From Pedobacter sp. MC2016-24 (GTDB lineage: Bacteria; Bacteroidota; Bacteroidia; Sphingobacteriales; Sphingobacteriaceae): a stretch of DNA of 64,000 nt. Position 1 is the stretch's first letter. Every line of letters begins with the position of its first letter. The DNA is taken from positions 868,001 through 932,000 of the forward strand of contig NZ_JADFBX010000001.1 of the NCBI RefSeq assembly GCF_015223055.1, given 5' to 3'. Under the pieces are notes generated by a model. The model saw only the letters and a list, made by a program, of their open reading frames with translations, had not been told where the DNA came from and searched no databases. Shown piece by piece: positions 16,871 to 24,310 of the stretch. The translations under genes and the position numbers were made by a program.

Positions 16871-17577
16871 ATGAATCCACACTACACCAACTTATTCGAA
16901 CTAGTAGAGTACTTAAAAGACAAACAAACAGCTATTAAGCATTTAGAAGAATTAAGGTGGAAAGGAAATTGTGCATGTCCGCACTACGGAAGCACTAAAA
17001 CTTGCGCTCTAAAAAGCGGTAAATACAAATGCGGAGATAAAGACTGTGACGAACAGTTTACCGCAAAAGTTGGAACAATATTCGAAAGCTCAAAAGTTCC
17101 ACTAAAGAAATGGTTTATAGGTATGTACCTGTTAACCTCGCATAAGAAAGGGGTATCTTCGCTTCAGTTAGCAAGAGATCTATAAGTAATGCAGAAAACA
17201 GCATGGTTCATATTGCAGAGGTTACATTTAGCCTAGGAAATGGAAGCTTTGAAATGATTGGAGGAGATAAGGTAGTAGAGATTGACGAATCATATGTAGG
17301 TGGGAAAAATGCCAATCGCCATGTGAGGAAAAGAGTATCTAACTCACAAGGAAGAAGCACAAAGGATAAGGCAGCTGTCTTGGGTATCCTTGAAAGAGGT
17401 GGCAATGTAAAGGTTACAATGCTAGAAAAGGCAAATGGAGAAGTGGTTAATCCGATAATTAATGAAACGGTGAAACTAAACTCTCAAGTTATGACTGATG
17501 AATGGAAAGTGTATAGAAAATTGAAACTAAGCACTGCTCCCGCCTTTTTGAGTCTACTCATTTTTGTGAGTTTATAG
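16871..17577 (+). pseudogene. IS1595-family (ISXO2-like) transposase remnant
   Basis: The frame starting MNPHYTNLFELVEYL carries a zinc-ribbon region (CACPHYGSTKTC ... CGDKDC) and KVPLKKWFIGMYLLTSHKKGVSSLQLARDL, typical of IS1595 transposases. It meets an in-frame TAA at 17183-17185. The same frame continues as QKTAWFILQRL before a second stop, and homology then shifts frame to the DDE core EIDESYVGGK and TDEWKVY. The last catalytic portion and the C-terminus are missing, replaced by unrelated sequence after about 17525. Stop, frameshift and truncation together mark it as dead. Terminal inverted repeats were not identified. Confidence 0.85.
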
Positions 17578-17713
17578 GTACTCGATCTGCAAGGCTTTCT
17601 TGCATTACAAAGATAGTAATGTTGTACGAGATCGAGAATTGCTTTTCGGAACCTTTGTTTTTCTTAAACCGCAGAGTAAAAATCAGAATGGCAGCGAAAT
17701 TAAGTTACCGCTG

Positions 17714-18025
17714 TCATTTATTAGCTATCAGTTCCCTACAAAGGGTTGCAATTTCTTGAATAGTATTGTAGTAATGAATCGAAGCAGGCATGACAGTTGA
17801 AAGGCCAGTATTGTCCATATACATCCGGGTTGCTTGTTGTTCTCCCACAGAAACGTTTAGTCCTCTTTCGGCAAGCTTTGCCTTTACGATTAAGCTATCT
17901 ACATTCTTAACTGGAAAAGTTACAATCCCGCTCAAGTTACTACCTCTATCATGGACAGTAATACCAGCAACATCAGCTAACGACTCTCTTGTCACCGCTG
18001 GAGTGATGTGGATACGGCACAGCAC
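17714..18025 (-). pseudogene. C-terminal fragment of a class V aminotransferase
   Basis: The 103-residue frame includes LSGIVTFPVKNVDSL, LAERGLNVSV and PASIHYYNTIQEIATLC. This matches the C-terminal small domain of class V PLP-dependent aminotransferases such as selenocysteine-lyase or isopenicillin-epimerase-like enzymes. The PLP-binding lysine domain is absent and upstream DNA switches to the duplicated GNAT segment. It is therefore a leftover of a gene removed by rearrangement, not a functional enzyme. Confidence 0.7.
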
Positions 18026-18053
18026 ATCTTACGTTAACACGTTTTTGTTTACA

Positions 18054-18087
18054 TAAAAAAAGCGGGGCAGTAACCACTCTACCCCGC
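18054..18087 (-). terminator. Intrinsic terminator of the full-length GNAT gene
   Basis: On the minus strand, GCGGGG/CCCCGC forms a hairpin (18062-18087) followed by a T-run. It is the second copy of the module at 12415-12445. Confidence 0.85.
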
Positions 18088-18130
18088 ACCAAATAAAACT
18101 TAATGAAAAAAAGAGAGCGTTAATATCATA

Positions 18131-18212
18131 AGATACTGAGCTAAACTCAGTATGACGTTTATACGATCTACTCAGGTAAGTTTACGGCCTGCGCCGGAAT
18201 GACGAGAGTAAC
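18131..18212. repeat. REP/BIME-like composite palindromic repeat
   Basis: An ATACTGAG/CTCAGTAT hairpin is followed by CTCAGGTAAGTTTACGG and the palindromic CCTGCGCCGGAATGACG core. The same order of units recurs at 19305-19390. The right-hand unit has been incorporated into the GNAT reading frame as its last residues. Confidence 0.75.
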
Positions 18213-18756
18213 TTTCTAAGGTTAAATCCGATTTTAACAATCCATAAACCAGAGAATCCTCGAACTTCCCATTATAGAAGTAATGTGCCCTCAGGCAGCC
18301 TTCCTTTTTGAATTTAAATTTCTTAATTAGTTTTTGGGATACCAGATTATCCGATCCAATAAATGCTTCAATCCGGTTCAGATTCATGTGTTTAAACCCA
18401 TAATCCAATACGGAAGCTAAAGCTTCCGCCATGATGCCTTGATTCCTTTTCACTTCACTGGTCAATACATAGCCGATCTCTGCCCTACGATGATCTATAT
18501 ACCAGGTATGGTACCCACACCAACCGATAATCTCCAATGAATGCCTTTCAAAAATTTGAAAAATCAACACCTTCTTATTGAAAGTGGCATACCCCTTTTT
18601 TTGCTTCTGTTTTTCTAAGGCCAATTCTGTTGCAGTGCTAATGTTGAGCATCTCCATGATTTTAGCATCAGGTAGCTTTTCAAAAATGTGATCATAATCT
18701 TCGTCTGTTAAACGCCTTAAAAAAAGGCGTTCAGTTTCCATAATTTCCAGTTTCAT
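18172..18756 (-). CDS. GNAT family N-acetyltransferase (RimJ/RimL-like)
   Basis: The 194 residues start MKLEIMETERLFLRRLTDEDY, the usual opening of RimJ/RimL-type acetyltransferases, which transfer acetyl groups from acetyl-CoA to protein N-termini or small amines. The central strand GYVLTSEVKRNQGIMAEAL contains the acetyl-CoA pyrophosphate loop. LNRIEAFIGSDNLVSQKLIKKFKFKKEGC is the following conserved helix-strand. The last 17 residues (ending SRHSGAGRKLT) derive from a palindromic repeat and are absent from the truncated copy at 12542. Substrate unknown. Confidence 0.85.
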   Translation of the reverse strand: MKLEIMETERLFLRRLTDEDYDHIFEKLPDAKIMEMLNISTATELALEKQKQKKGYATFNKKVLIFQIFERHSLEIIGWCGYHTWYIDHRRAEIGYVLTSEVKRNQGIMAEALASVLDYGFKHMNLNRIEAFIGSDNLVSQKLIKKFKFKKEGCLRAHYFYNGKFEDSLVYGLLKSDLTLESYSRHSGAGRKLT

Positions 18757-18801
18757 TTTCTTATGTATAGATGTACTAAGGCAGCGCTGCCATGGTAATA
18801 C

Positions 18802-18831
18802 AGCGGAACAGGAAATGACACCTGTCCCGCT
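18802..18831 (-). terminator. Terminator-like hairpin behind the 124-aa gene
   Basis: An 11-bp stem with one mismatch (18802-18812 with 18821-18831), preceded on the minus strand by the conserved block near 18852-18870. It is the fourth copy of the module, with a weaker T-run. Confidence 0.6.
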
Positions 18832-18871
18832 ACTAAACCAAAATTACAATGGAGAGCGTTAATGTCTTTAA

Positions 18872-19246
18872 TTAATTCACATCCGGCACTACGCCTTTGC
18901 CTAAACGCAAAATGTCAATCCTTCTAATCAGCTCAGTCAAACCCATGAACAAGTTTTTGTAAGCCCTGATCAAGCGTTCCCGCTCAAATTCATCCATGCC
19001 ATGTAACTCATCTCCGTCTTTTACAATCCGGAGCTTGGTGAGTAAGCGCTGGCCTTCGGCGGCGTGAAAATCAAGTGCGTAGGTCCAACCCAGGGCTTTA
19101 TAATGCCAGACTCCACCCAGTTGAATGGTTATCCGTTTGTATTCTTCTTCTAAAAAAATAAAGTTTTCTTCCTCGCTCAGGTCAAACTGTTTGCCCGCGT
19201 GGAGGTCAAAAATTAATTGACCTAATCTTGCAAATTCGTTATTCAT
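18872..19246 (-). CDS. Hypothetical helical protein (124 aa)
   Basis: The start is placed at MNNEFARLGQLIFDL. An upstream ATG at 19309 would prefix a Thr/Gln/Asn run encoded by a TTG microsatellite, which is unlikely to be translated protein. The mature sequence has a charged region (LSEEENFIFLEEEYKRI), a WHYKALGWTYALDFHAAEGQRLL segment and a helical tail (LIRRIDILRLGKG). No signal peptide, membrane span or known domain is visible. It is flanked by the shared terminator module and a REP-like repeat. Confidence 0.65.
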   Translation of the reverse strand: MNNEFARLGQLIFDLHAGKQFDLSEEENFIFLEEEYKRITIQLGGVWHYKALGWTYALDFHAAEGQRLLTKLRIVKDGDELHGMDEFERERLIRAYKNLFMGLTELIRRIDILRLGKGVVPDVN

Positions 19247-19252
19247 TTTATG

Positions 19253-19302
19253 TGTTGTTGTTGTATTGTTGTATTGTTGTTGTTGTATTGTTGTTGTTGT
19301 TG
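19253..19302. repeat. TTG-rich trinucleotide microsatellite
   Basis: About 50 bases of imperfect TTG repeats, broken by TTGTA units, lie immediately upstream of the preferred start of the 124-residue gene. Such tracts slip during replication and could change the spacing of its promoter or RBS. Confidence 0.75.
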
Positions 19303-19304
19303 TC

Positions 19305-19390
19305 GTCATCCTGAGTTTATCTCAGGATCTCCTCAGTTAAGTTTCCGGCCTGCGCCGGAATGACGCGAGCACAAGCGCCGGAATGACGAG
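19305..19390. repeat. REP/BIME-like composite palindromic repeat
   Basis: It has GTCATCCTGAG with CTCAGGATC (hairpin), then CTCAGTTAAGTTTCCGG, CCTGCGCCGGAATGACG and a second partial GCGCCGGAATGACGAG. It fills the gap between the GH5-like gene and the microsatellite, and shares its order of units with 18131-18212. Confidence 0.75.
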
Positions 19391-19392
19391 TA

Positions 19393-20511
19393 TCAATTCG
19401 CCTTTGTCAGTTGTTTGATCAAATCCGTTTCTTTCGCATCAAAAGCTGTCCCATCCGGCCGCAGGATGTCATGAAACCACAACTTCGGCTCGGCGGTAAA
19501 CTGTCCGCTCCAACTCTGCCATGGATAATTGGTCTGCGTTTTACCTGCTACAAAACCCCAGTTGATGGCCCCTACTTTGTACTTCTTCGCTATTGGAAGT
19601 ACCGCTTCAAAAGTGCTGCCGGTATTCCTGGCCATATACTCGGTACAAATGATCGGGCGGTTGTACTGCTGTAACCATTTCACACGCATTTCAAATTTAT
19701 CCCCGCCCCTATAATTGTGAAAAGTAATGATGTCCGAATTGTCCAGCATCAGTTTCTGACAAGCCGTTAAACTATCGCGTACCGACCAGTTCGAATCCTG
19801 CCAGATCGCAGCCGTCAGCGGCTGGCTCGGCGAAGCCGACCTGGCCCAGGCAAAAGATTGCTCCAGCAAAGGCAGCACCAAAGCCAGTTTAGCTTTCTCG
19901 CTTAAATCTTCAACAGGAAACAGTTTATGGCTGCTGTGTTCCGGCTCGTTCCAGATGTCCCAGCCCAATATCCGCTTGTCGTTTTTAAAGTGGCCAACCA
20001 CTCCTTTTACGTAATCTTCCAACCGTGCATATTCGGCCGGGTTTTGCAAGGCCGCAATGCCCGGGCTTTGTAACCAGCCCGAATTGTGGGTATGTGGCCT
20101 GGGCGGGTTTTGCTTACCGGGCTTTGGTGCCGGATCCCAGCAGCTGTCAAACAGCACAAACAGTGGTTTGATGTGGTGGATCTTACACAGGCTTAAAAAG
20201 GCATCCATGCGCCTGAACAAACCTTCTTTATCCTGCTTATATAATAAGTCGTGTAAAAACACCCTTTGGGTATTCATGCCCAGGGCTTCGGCCCAGGCCA
20301 GTTCTTTTTCTATGGCTTTCAGATCAAAGGTTTCTTCCTGCCAAAACTCCAACTGGTTGATGGCATAGGCCGGGGTATAATTGGTGCCAACCAGCCAGGG
20401 CTGCCTGGCGTACCAGGCATTTGCCTGTGCCTCCGTCCATCGGGTGTTTTGCTGGGCAAAAACCCCGGCTGTACAAAGCATGAATAAAAATAATATGAGT
20501 TGTCTTTTCAT
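19393..20511 (-). CDS. GH5-like (clan GH-A) secreted glycoside hydrolase
   Basis: The 372-residue protein has a signal peptide (MKRQLILFLFMLCTAGVFAQ) and a TIM-barrel hydrolase fold. GWDIWNEPEHSS places the acid/base Glu at 189 and PIICTEYMAR the nucleophile Glu at 291, the clan GH-A arrangement. VGTNYTPAYAINQLEFW at about 41-57 and the AEALGMNTQRVFLHD strand agree with Bacteroidota cellulase/xylanase-like enzymes. It is the last gene of the sigma/FecR-controlled locus, 26 bases from the AraC-like gene. It probably degrades the oligosaccharide imported by that SusCD pair. Exact linkage unknown. Confidence 0.88.
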   Translation of the reverse strand: MKRQLILFLFMLCTAGVFAQQNTRWTEAQANAWYARQPWLVGTNYTPAYAINQLEFWQEETFDLKAIEKELAWAEALGMNTQRVFLHDLLYKQDKEGLFRRMDAFLSLCKIHHIKPLFVLFDSCWDPAPKPGKQNPPRPHTHNSGWLQSPGIAALQNPAEYARLEDYVKGVVGHFKNDKRILGWDIWNEPEHSSHKLFPVEDLSEKAKLALVLPLLEQSFAWARSASPSQPLTAAIWQDSNWSVRDSLTACQKLMLDNSDIITFHNYRGGDKFEMRVKWLQQYNRPIICTEYMARNTGSTFEAVLPIAKKYKVGAINWGFVAGKTQTNYPWQSWSGQFTAEPKLWFHDILRPDGTAFDAKETDLIKQLTKAN

Positions 20512-20537
20512 TTCTCGTTGCTTAAAATGTAATGGGG

Positions 20538-20915
20538 TTATAAATTCACTTTTAAGTTGCCACCTTCCAGGGTGACACCATCCAGTTTGGCATGTAGCTT
20601 CCTAAACATGGTGGGTGTCAACCCGGTTTCTCTTCTAAAAAAGTGGGTAAAGCAGGCCGGATAAGCAAAATTGAGCTGGAAGGTAATTTGCCTCATGTTA
20701 TTCTCCGTACAGGACAACAGGATTTTGGCTTCCTTCAACAGGTATTGCCGTACCAGGCCCGGCACGCGTTTACCCAGGTTTTCTTCTGTAATATTGTTTA
20801 ACAATCCTGCAGGAATATTCAACAGTTTTGCATAAAATGCGGCGCTCCGCTCTTCCAGAAAGTGTCTCTGGATCAACCTGTCCAGGTCTTTCAATATTTT
20901 TTCTTCTTCTATCAT
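20538..20915 (-). CDS. AraC-type DNA-binding domain protein, stand-alone
   Basis: These 125 residues consist almost entirely of the two helix-turn-helix units of an AraC domain. The first includes RSAAFYAKLLNIPAGLLNNI, the second MRQITFQLNFAYPACFTHFFRRETGLTPTMFRKL with the usual FxHFFRRETGxTP motif. No sensor domain precedes it; the ATG at 20915 lies 3 bases after the DsbD-like gene. It may act as a small regulator of the locus or be the surviving half of a larger protein. Confidence 0.85.
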   Translation of the reverse strand: MIEEEKILKDLDRLIQRHFLEERSAAFYAKLLNIPAGLLNNITEENLGKRVPGLVRQYLLKEAKILLSCTENNMRQITFQLNFAYPACFTHFFRRETGLTPTMFRKLHAKLDGVTLEGGNLKVNL

Positions 20916-20917
20916 AT

Positions 20918-21370
20918 CTAATTTATTGGAATGGAAAAATTAACTTCATCAGGTGGAAGGCATTGTGATTTTGTACAGGCCATAAACTCCAGTTTGCCTT
21001 TTACCGTAGTCTGTTTGGCTTTGAGTTTGATTTTTTGCTGAAAGGTGACGGTCTTTTCAAAATAATCTACCTGGATACCGAAGTTTTTATCAAACACGGA
21101 TAGCGGTTTGGGTTCTGTTATTTTGCCAACCAGGATGTATGCTTTGGATGGACTGAACTTAAAACTGGTTTTCAACGGCCCGCCATCTTTTTGATAAGCA
21201 GAGTAAATGTGCCAGCTGTCTTCGATCTCTGCTTTGAGTAAGATCGTTGCTTCAGTATCCGAAGTTTTCTTAGCGGCATAGCTCCATTTTACAGGTTTTA
21301 GGATCTGGGCTTTAGCATGAATTGTCCAAAGCAGTGGCAAGACCAGCAGCGTGATCAGTTGTTTTTTCAT
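20918..21370 (-). CDS. DsbD-alpha-like secreted disulfide interchange domain protein
   Basis: The 150 residues begin with a signal peptide (MKKQLITLLVLPLLWTIHAKA) and match the N-terminal periplasmic domain of DsbD. Landmarks are VKWSYAAKKTSDTEATILLKA, IEDSWHIYSAYQKDGGPLKTSF and FMACTKSQCLPPDEVNFSI with Cys132 and Cys137. Such a domain passes electrons to periplasmic thioredoxin-like proteins. The membrane and C-terminal DsbD parts are absent, so a partner elsewhere would be required. It lies between the TlpA-like gene and the AraC-like gene. Confidence 0.85.
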   Translation of the reverse strand: MKKQLITLLVLPLLWTIHAKAQILKPVKWSYAAKKTSDTEATILLKAEIEDSWHIYSAYQKDGGPLKTSFKFSPSKAYILVGKITEPKPLSVFDKNFGIQVDYFEKTVTFQQKIKLKAKQTTVKGKLEFMACTKSQCLPPDEVNFSIPIN

Positions 21371-21521
21371 CTGTTTATAATTTGTTTTTTATTTGTGATG
21401 AAGCTATCAGATTTATTTATCCCACTGTGTGGTTTGAAAAATCATGATGGTTTCATATGTGTTGTTTTTGTTTTCTTAAGTAGTTCCGCTCCGAACCTAG
21501 AACGGAACAGGTGAGCGCGGC

Positions 21522-22922
21522 TTACTTAGCGGGAGTTTCTTTTTTCTTGAAAACCATGACTTCTACCTCCCGGTCTTCGACTTTGATGTCCAAGCCGTTG
21601 CGTTGGAAGGCGGCACGCCATTCTTCCAGGTTCATTTTCTGAAAAATAGCATCATCAACTGAGCTTTTTCCATGTTTCAAATGAAGATTCTTAAGGTGTA
21701 TTTTTTCGTTATTATAACCGGTTTCATTAAACATCGGCGGAGAAAGAGTATACATTTTGAAAAAATCAATTACCTGATTAAATGGAATATCTACGATCTC
21801 TTCTACAAAAGAATGTTCGATATTATCATCAAATATTATCTTACTATTAGAGTTATTCAGATTCGTTGAAAGATAATTAAATTGTCTATTCTTATTTATA
21901 ATTACCCACGATGGTAACTTCTTTTTCTCAATTCTAACATTAAAACTAGAATATCGATTCAAATCTTCGAGCATATATTTATTATAAAAAATGGAATCCG
22001 ACACTCCATTTCCAGGTAAAGTGAGGTTGTAACAGTGCTTTTCCTTTCCTAATAATTTATCTATAGAATCTGTCGTAGAATGATAATAAGAAAAGTCTGC
22101 CATAGGAACAATTACTTTATCATTTTGCTCAATAAAGAATCTTGTTAGATTACAAAGTAATCGAGGTTCCTTTATTGCATTCCAAAAACACTCTCGAAAC
22201 AAGTATGATAACTGACTATTTAAAGTTATATAGCTATTAATATTATTTCTTTTAGTCTTCTCATCGAAGACGGAGTGTGAGTCTGCAAACCAATGAAGAT
22301 TTTCTATTTCATTTGTGAATATTGATCTTGCAACAAACTGATTTTCCTCACCTCCGTTGCCATTTACGAACAATGGTATATTTGGATCAAACATACCATT
22401 GGATCGATTTTTTAAATTATGTTCTTTTGATAAAAGATACCTAGAAATATTTGCAGAATTAACCTCTCCAAAATCAGTAGTAGCTATTACCACGCCAGTT
22501 TCATCAATCCACACCTCATAGGGATTACCTACATGAGGAAATAAACCGTATAATAATGAGTCATTTACTATTGACGGTAATCCCAGCTTTTTTCTTTTAA
22601 AATAATTAGCAATTAAAGTGGAGTCTTCATGTGTAACAGGTATAATAGCAATCTTATCTCCAAATTCTCGTTGTAGATTTTCCATATCTGGTAAGTTAGC
22701 GATACAAGGTCCACAACCAGTTGACCAAAAATCAAGAATTACCAACTTTCCCTTCAATTCAGAAAATTTCACATTTTTAGATTTATAGTTGACAATTTTA
22801 CCTAATGATAGTTCAGAAGGAACTTGTTCACCTTTTTTCAACGACTTTATAACCATCTGAGCAAAAATAGCTTGACTCAATGCAATCTGGGCGAGAAGCA
22901 ATAATACAATTTTAAGTTTCAT
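21522..22922 (-). CDS. TlpA-like thioredoxin-fold protein with large C-terminal extension
   Basis: The 466 residues start with a signal peptide (MKLKIVLLLLAQIALSQAIFAQ). A TlpA/AhpC-type thioredoxin fold spans about 35-165 with LVILDFWSTGCGPCIANLPDM, giving redox Cys70-x-x-Cys73, so it is a periplasmic thiol reductase or peroxiredoxin-like protein. The remaining 300 residues resemble the poorly characterised C-terminal region of similar proteins in SusCD loci. The gene is strikingly AT-rich: by hand count the line at 22201-22260 has 12 G+C in 60. It starts 10 bases after susD. Confidence 0.88.
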   Translation of the reverse strand: MKLKIVLLLLAQIALSQAIFAQMVIKSLKKGEQVPSELSLGKIVNYKSKNVKFSELKGKLVILDFWSTGCGPCIANLPDMENLQREFGDKIAIIPVTHEDSTLIANYFKRKKLGLPSIVNDSLLYGLFPHVGNPYEVWIDETGVVIATTDFGEVNSANISRYLLSKEHNLKNRSNGMFDPNIPLFVNGNGGEENQFVARSIFTNEIENLHWFADSHSVFDEKTKRNNINSYITLNSQLSYLFRECFWNAIKEPRLLCNLTRFFIEQNDKVIVPMADFSYYHSTTDSIDKLLGKEKHCYNLTLPGNGVSDSIFYNKYMLEDLNRYSSFNVRIEKKKLPSWVIINKNRQFNYLSTNLNNSNSKIIFDDNIEHSFVEEIVDIPFNQVIDFFKMYTLSPPMFNETGYNNEKIHLKNLHLKHGKSSVDDAIFQKMNLEEWRAAFQRNGLDIKVEDREVEVMVFKKKETPAK

Positions 22923-22932
22923 ATTTGTGTGT

Positions 22933-24300
22933 TTAATAATTCGGATTTTGCATTAGGTGCGGGTCATTATTTAGCTCAGCAGCTGGAATTGGATATAGAG
23001 CAGAAGACGGCTTCCAGTTTGGTTTTATTGCACTCATTACCGCATCTATCCGCTGTGTCCTTTTCAGATCAAACCACCGGTGACCGAATTCCGTGTTGAG
23101 TTCTATTCGTCTTTCCCTTTCTATTGCATCAAGCAATTCGCTTTTTGTTCCCTGCTGATAATCAAGCAATCCTGCTCTTCTTCTAATGAAATTCAAATCT
23201 TCCCTTGCTCCTTTAAGGTCAGTTCCTAACTGTGCCCTTGCTTCGGCACGGATCAGATATTGTTCGGCTAACCTAAAAACGACTAAATACTCTGGCAATA
23301 AGCCTACTGTAGAACTCAGCTTTCTGTATTTATAAGGATACAAATAATCGACTCCATTAATTGCAATGCTTTTCATCCAGATATCTTTTCTTTTATCACC
23401 CGATTCTATTGCCTTTTGGAAGCTAGACGTATAAAAATAATTGATCTGCGACACACCAGAACCTACGATTAAAGTACCAGCGATTCCGGTATAACCATTA
23501 GAATTTGCGATTTGAAATATTGTTTCTTTGCTGGATTTCAAGAAAGTTTGATCTATAGATTCTAATTGGTACAAAGCAGAATTATTGATGAGATGTGTAG
23601 CCTGAAGCTCTGCATTTGCATAATCTTTTAGGTAAAGATATACTCTTGCAAGAAGTGCAGTTGCCGTACTTTTATTTACCCTGGCCCGATCTGCACTTAC
23701 ATAAGTATCCTTAAGTAAACTCTGAGCGTCTTTAAGATCAGTGATAATCTGCTGATAAACTAGATCTATCGGTTTTCTGAATGCAACTGAATTGATCCTT
23801 ACATCTGTAACAGTGATTAAAGGCACATCCCCATAGAAATTCAATAGTTCAAAATGCATAAAGGCACGCATAAATTTACTTTCTCCAAGCAATTGATCCT
23901 TCACTCCGGCATTTAAAGAGCGACTTTCTTGAACACCTTCAATAATAGAATTTGATTGATAAATGAGGTTATAAAAGTTATTCCAGAGAAGGGAAATACT
24001 ATAATCGTCAGCTTTTAGGACATTGGTATTAAAGGCAAAATAGTCTGTTATACTGGTGGTTAATTCATCTGAAGACAGAGAAGGATGTAACATTTGATTC
24101 CTATCAAAGTCATATAAAAAAGTAGCATAAAGCCCATTTAACGCACTAAAGGCTGAAGCATCAGAACTGAATACTTTACTAGCGACACTTTCGTTGATAG
24201 GTGCATCTATGGCAATCATCTTTTTACAAGAAAAAAGCACGCTCACGATGATTAGGGTGATTAAGCCCAACATTTTTATACTTTGGTTGAAATTTTTCAT
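22933..24300 (-). CDS. SusD/RagB family nutrient-binding outer-membrane lipoprotein
   Basis: The 455 residues have a lipoprotein signal ending VLFSC (Cys25). SusD landmarks are LLGESKFMRAFMHFELLNFYGDVPLIT (about 136-162), ATALLARVYLYLKDYANAELQA and RLAEQYLIRAEARAQLG. A C-terminal block has ELLDAIERERRIEL, FGHRWFDLKRT and YPIPAAELNNDPHLMQNPNY. The shorter length fits the RagB/SusD_RagB type that pairs with STN-containing SusC proteins. It starts 10 bases after susC and probably binds the substrate at the surface. Confidence 0.95.
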   Translation of the reverse strand: MKNFNQSIKMLGLITLIIVSVLFSCKKMIAIDAPINESVASKVFSSDASAFSALNGLYATFLYDFDRNQMLHPSLSSDELTTSITDYFAFNTNVLKADDYSISLLWNNFYNLIYQSNSIIEGVQESRSLNAGVKDQLLGESKFMRAFMHFELLNFYGDVPLITVTDVRINSVAFRKPIDLVYQQIITDLKDAQSLLKDTYVSADRARVNKSTATALLARVYLYLKDYANAELQATHLINNSALYQLESIDQTFLKSSKETIFQIANSNGYTGIAGTLIVGSGVSQINYFYTSSFQKAIESGDKRKDIWMKSIAINGVDYLYPYKYRKLSSTVGLLPEYLVVFRLAEQYLIRAEARAQLGTDLKGAREDLNFIRRRAGLLDYQQGTKSELLDAIERERRIELNTEFGHRWFDLKRTQRIDAVMSAIKPNWKPSSALYPIPAAELNNDPHLMQNPNY

Positions 24301-24310
24301 ATTAAAAAGG

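Larger units (their letters stand above)
18047..18664. repeat. Segmental duplication, copy 2 (GNAT 3' part plus terminator)
   Basis: It is near-identical to 12407-12983. The left edge begins in the shared GTTTACATAAAAAA next to the aminotransferase remnant. The copy carries a REP-like insertion between terminator and GNAT stop that copy 1 lacks. Confidence 0.85.

Noticed and set aside
19253..19302. Regular repeats that might suggest a CRISPR array
   Set aside because: These are simple TTG trinucleotides without spacers. No CRISPR repeat or cas gene was seen anywhere in the window.
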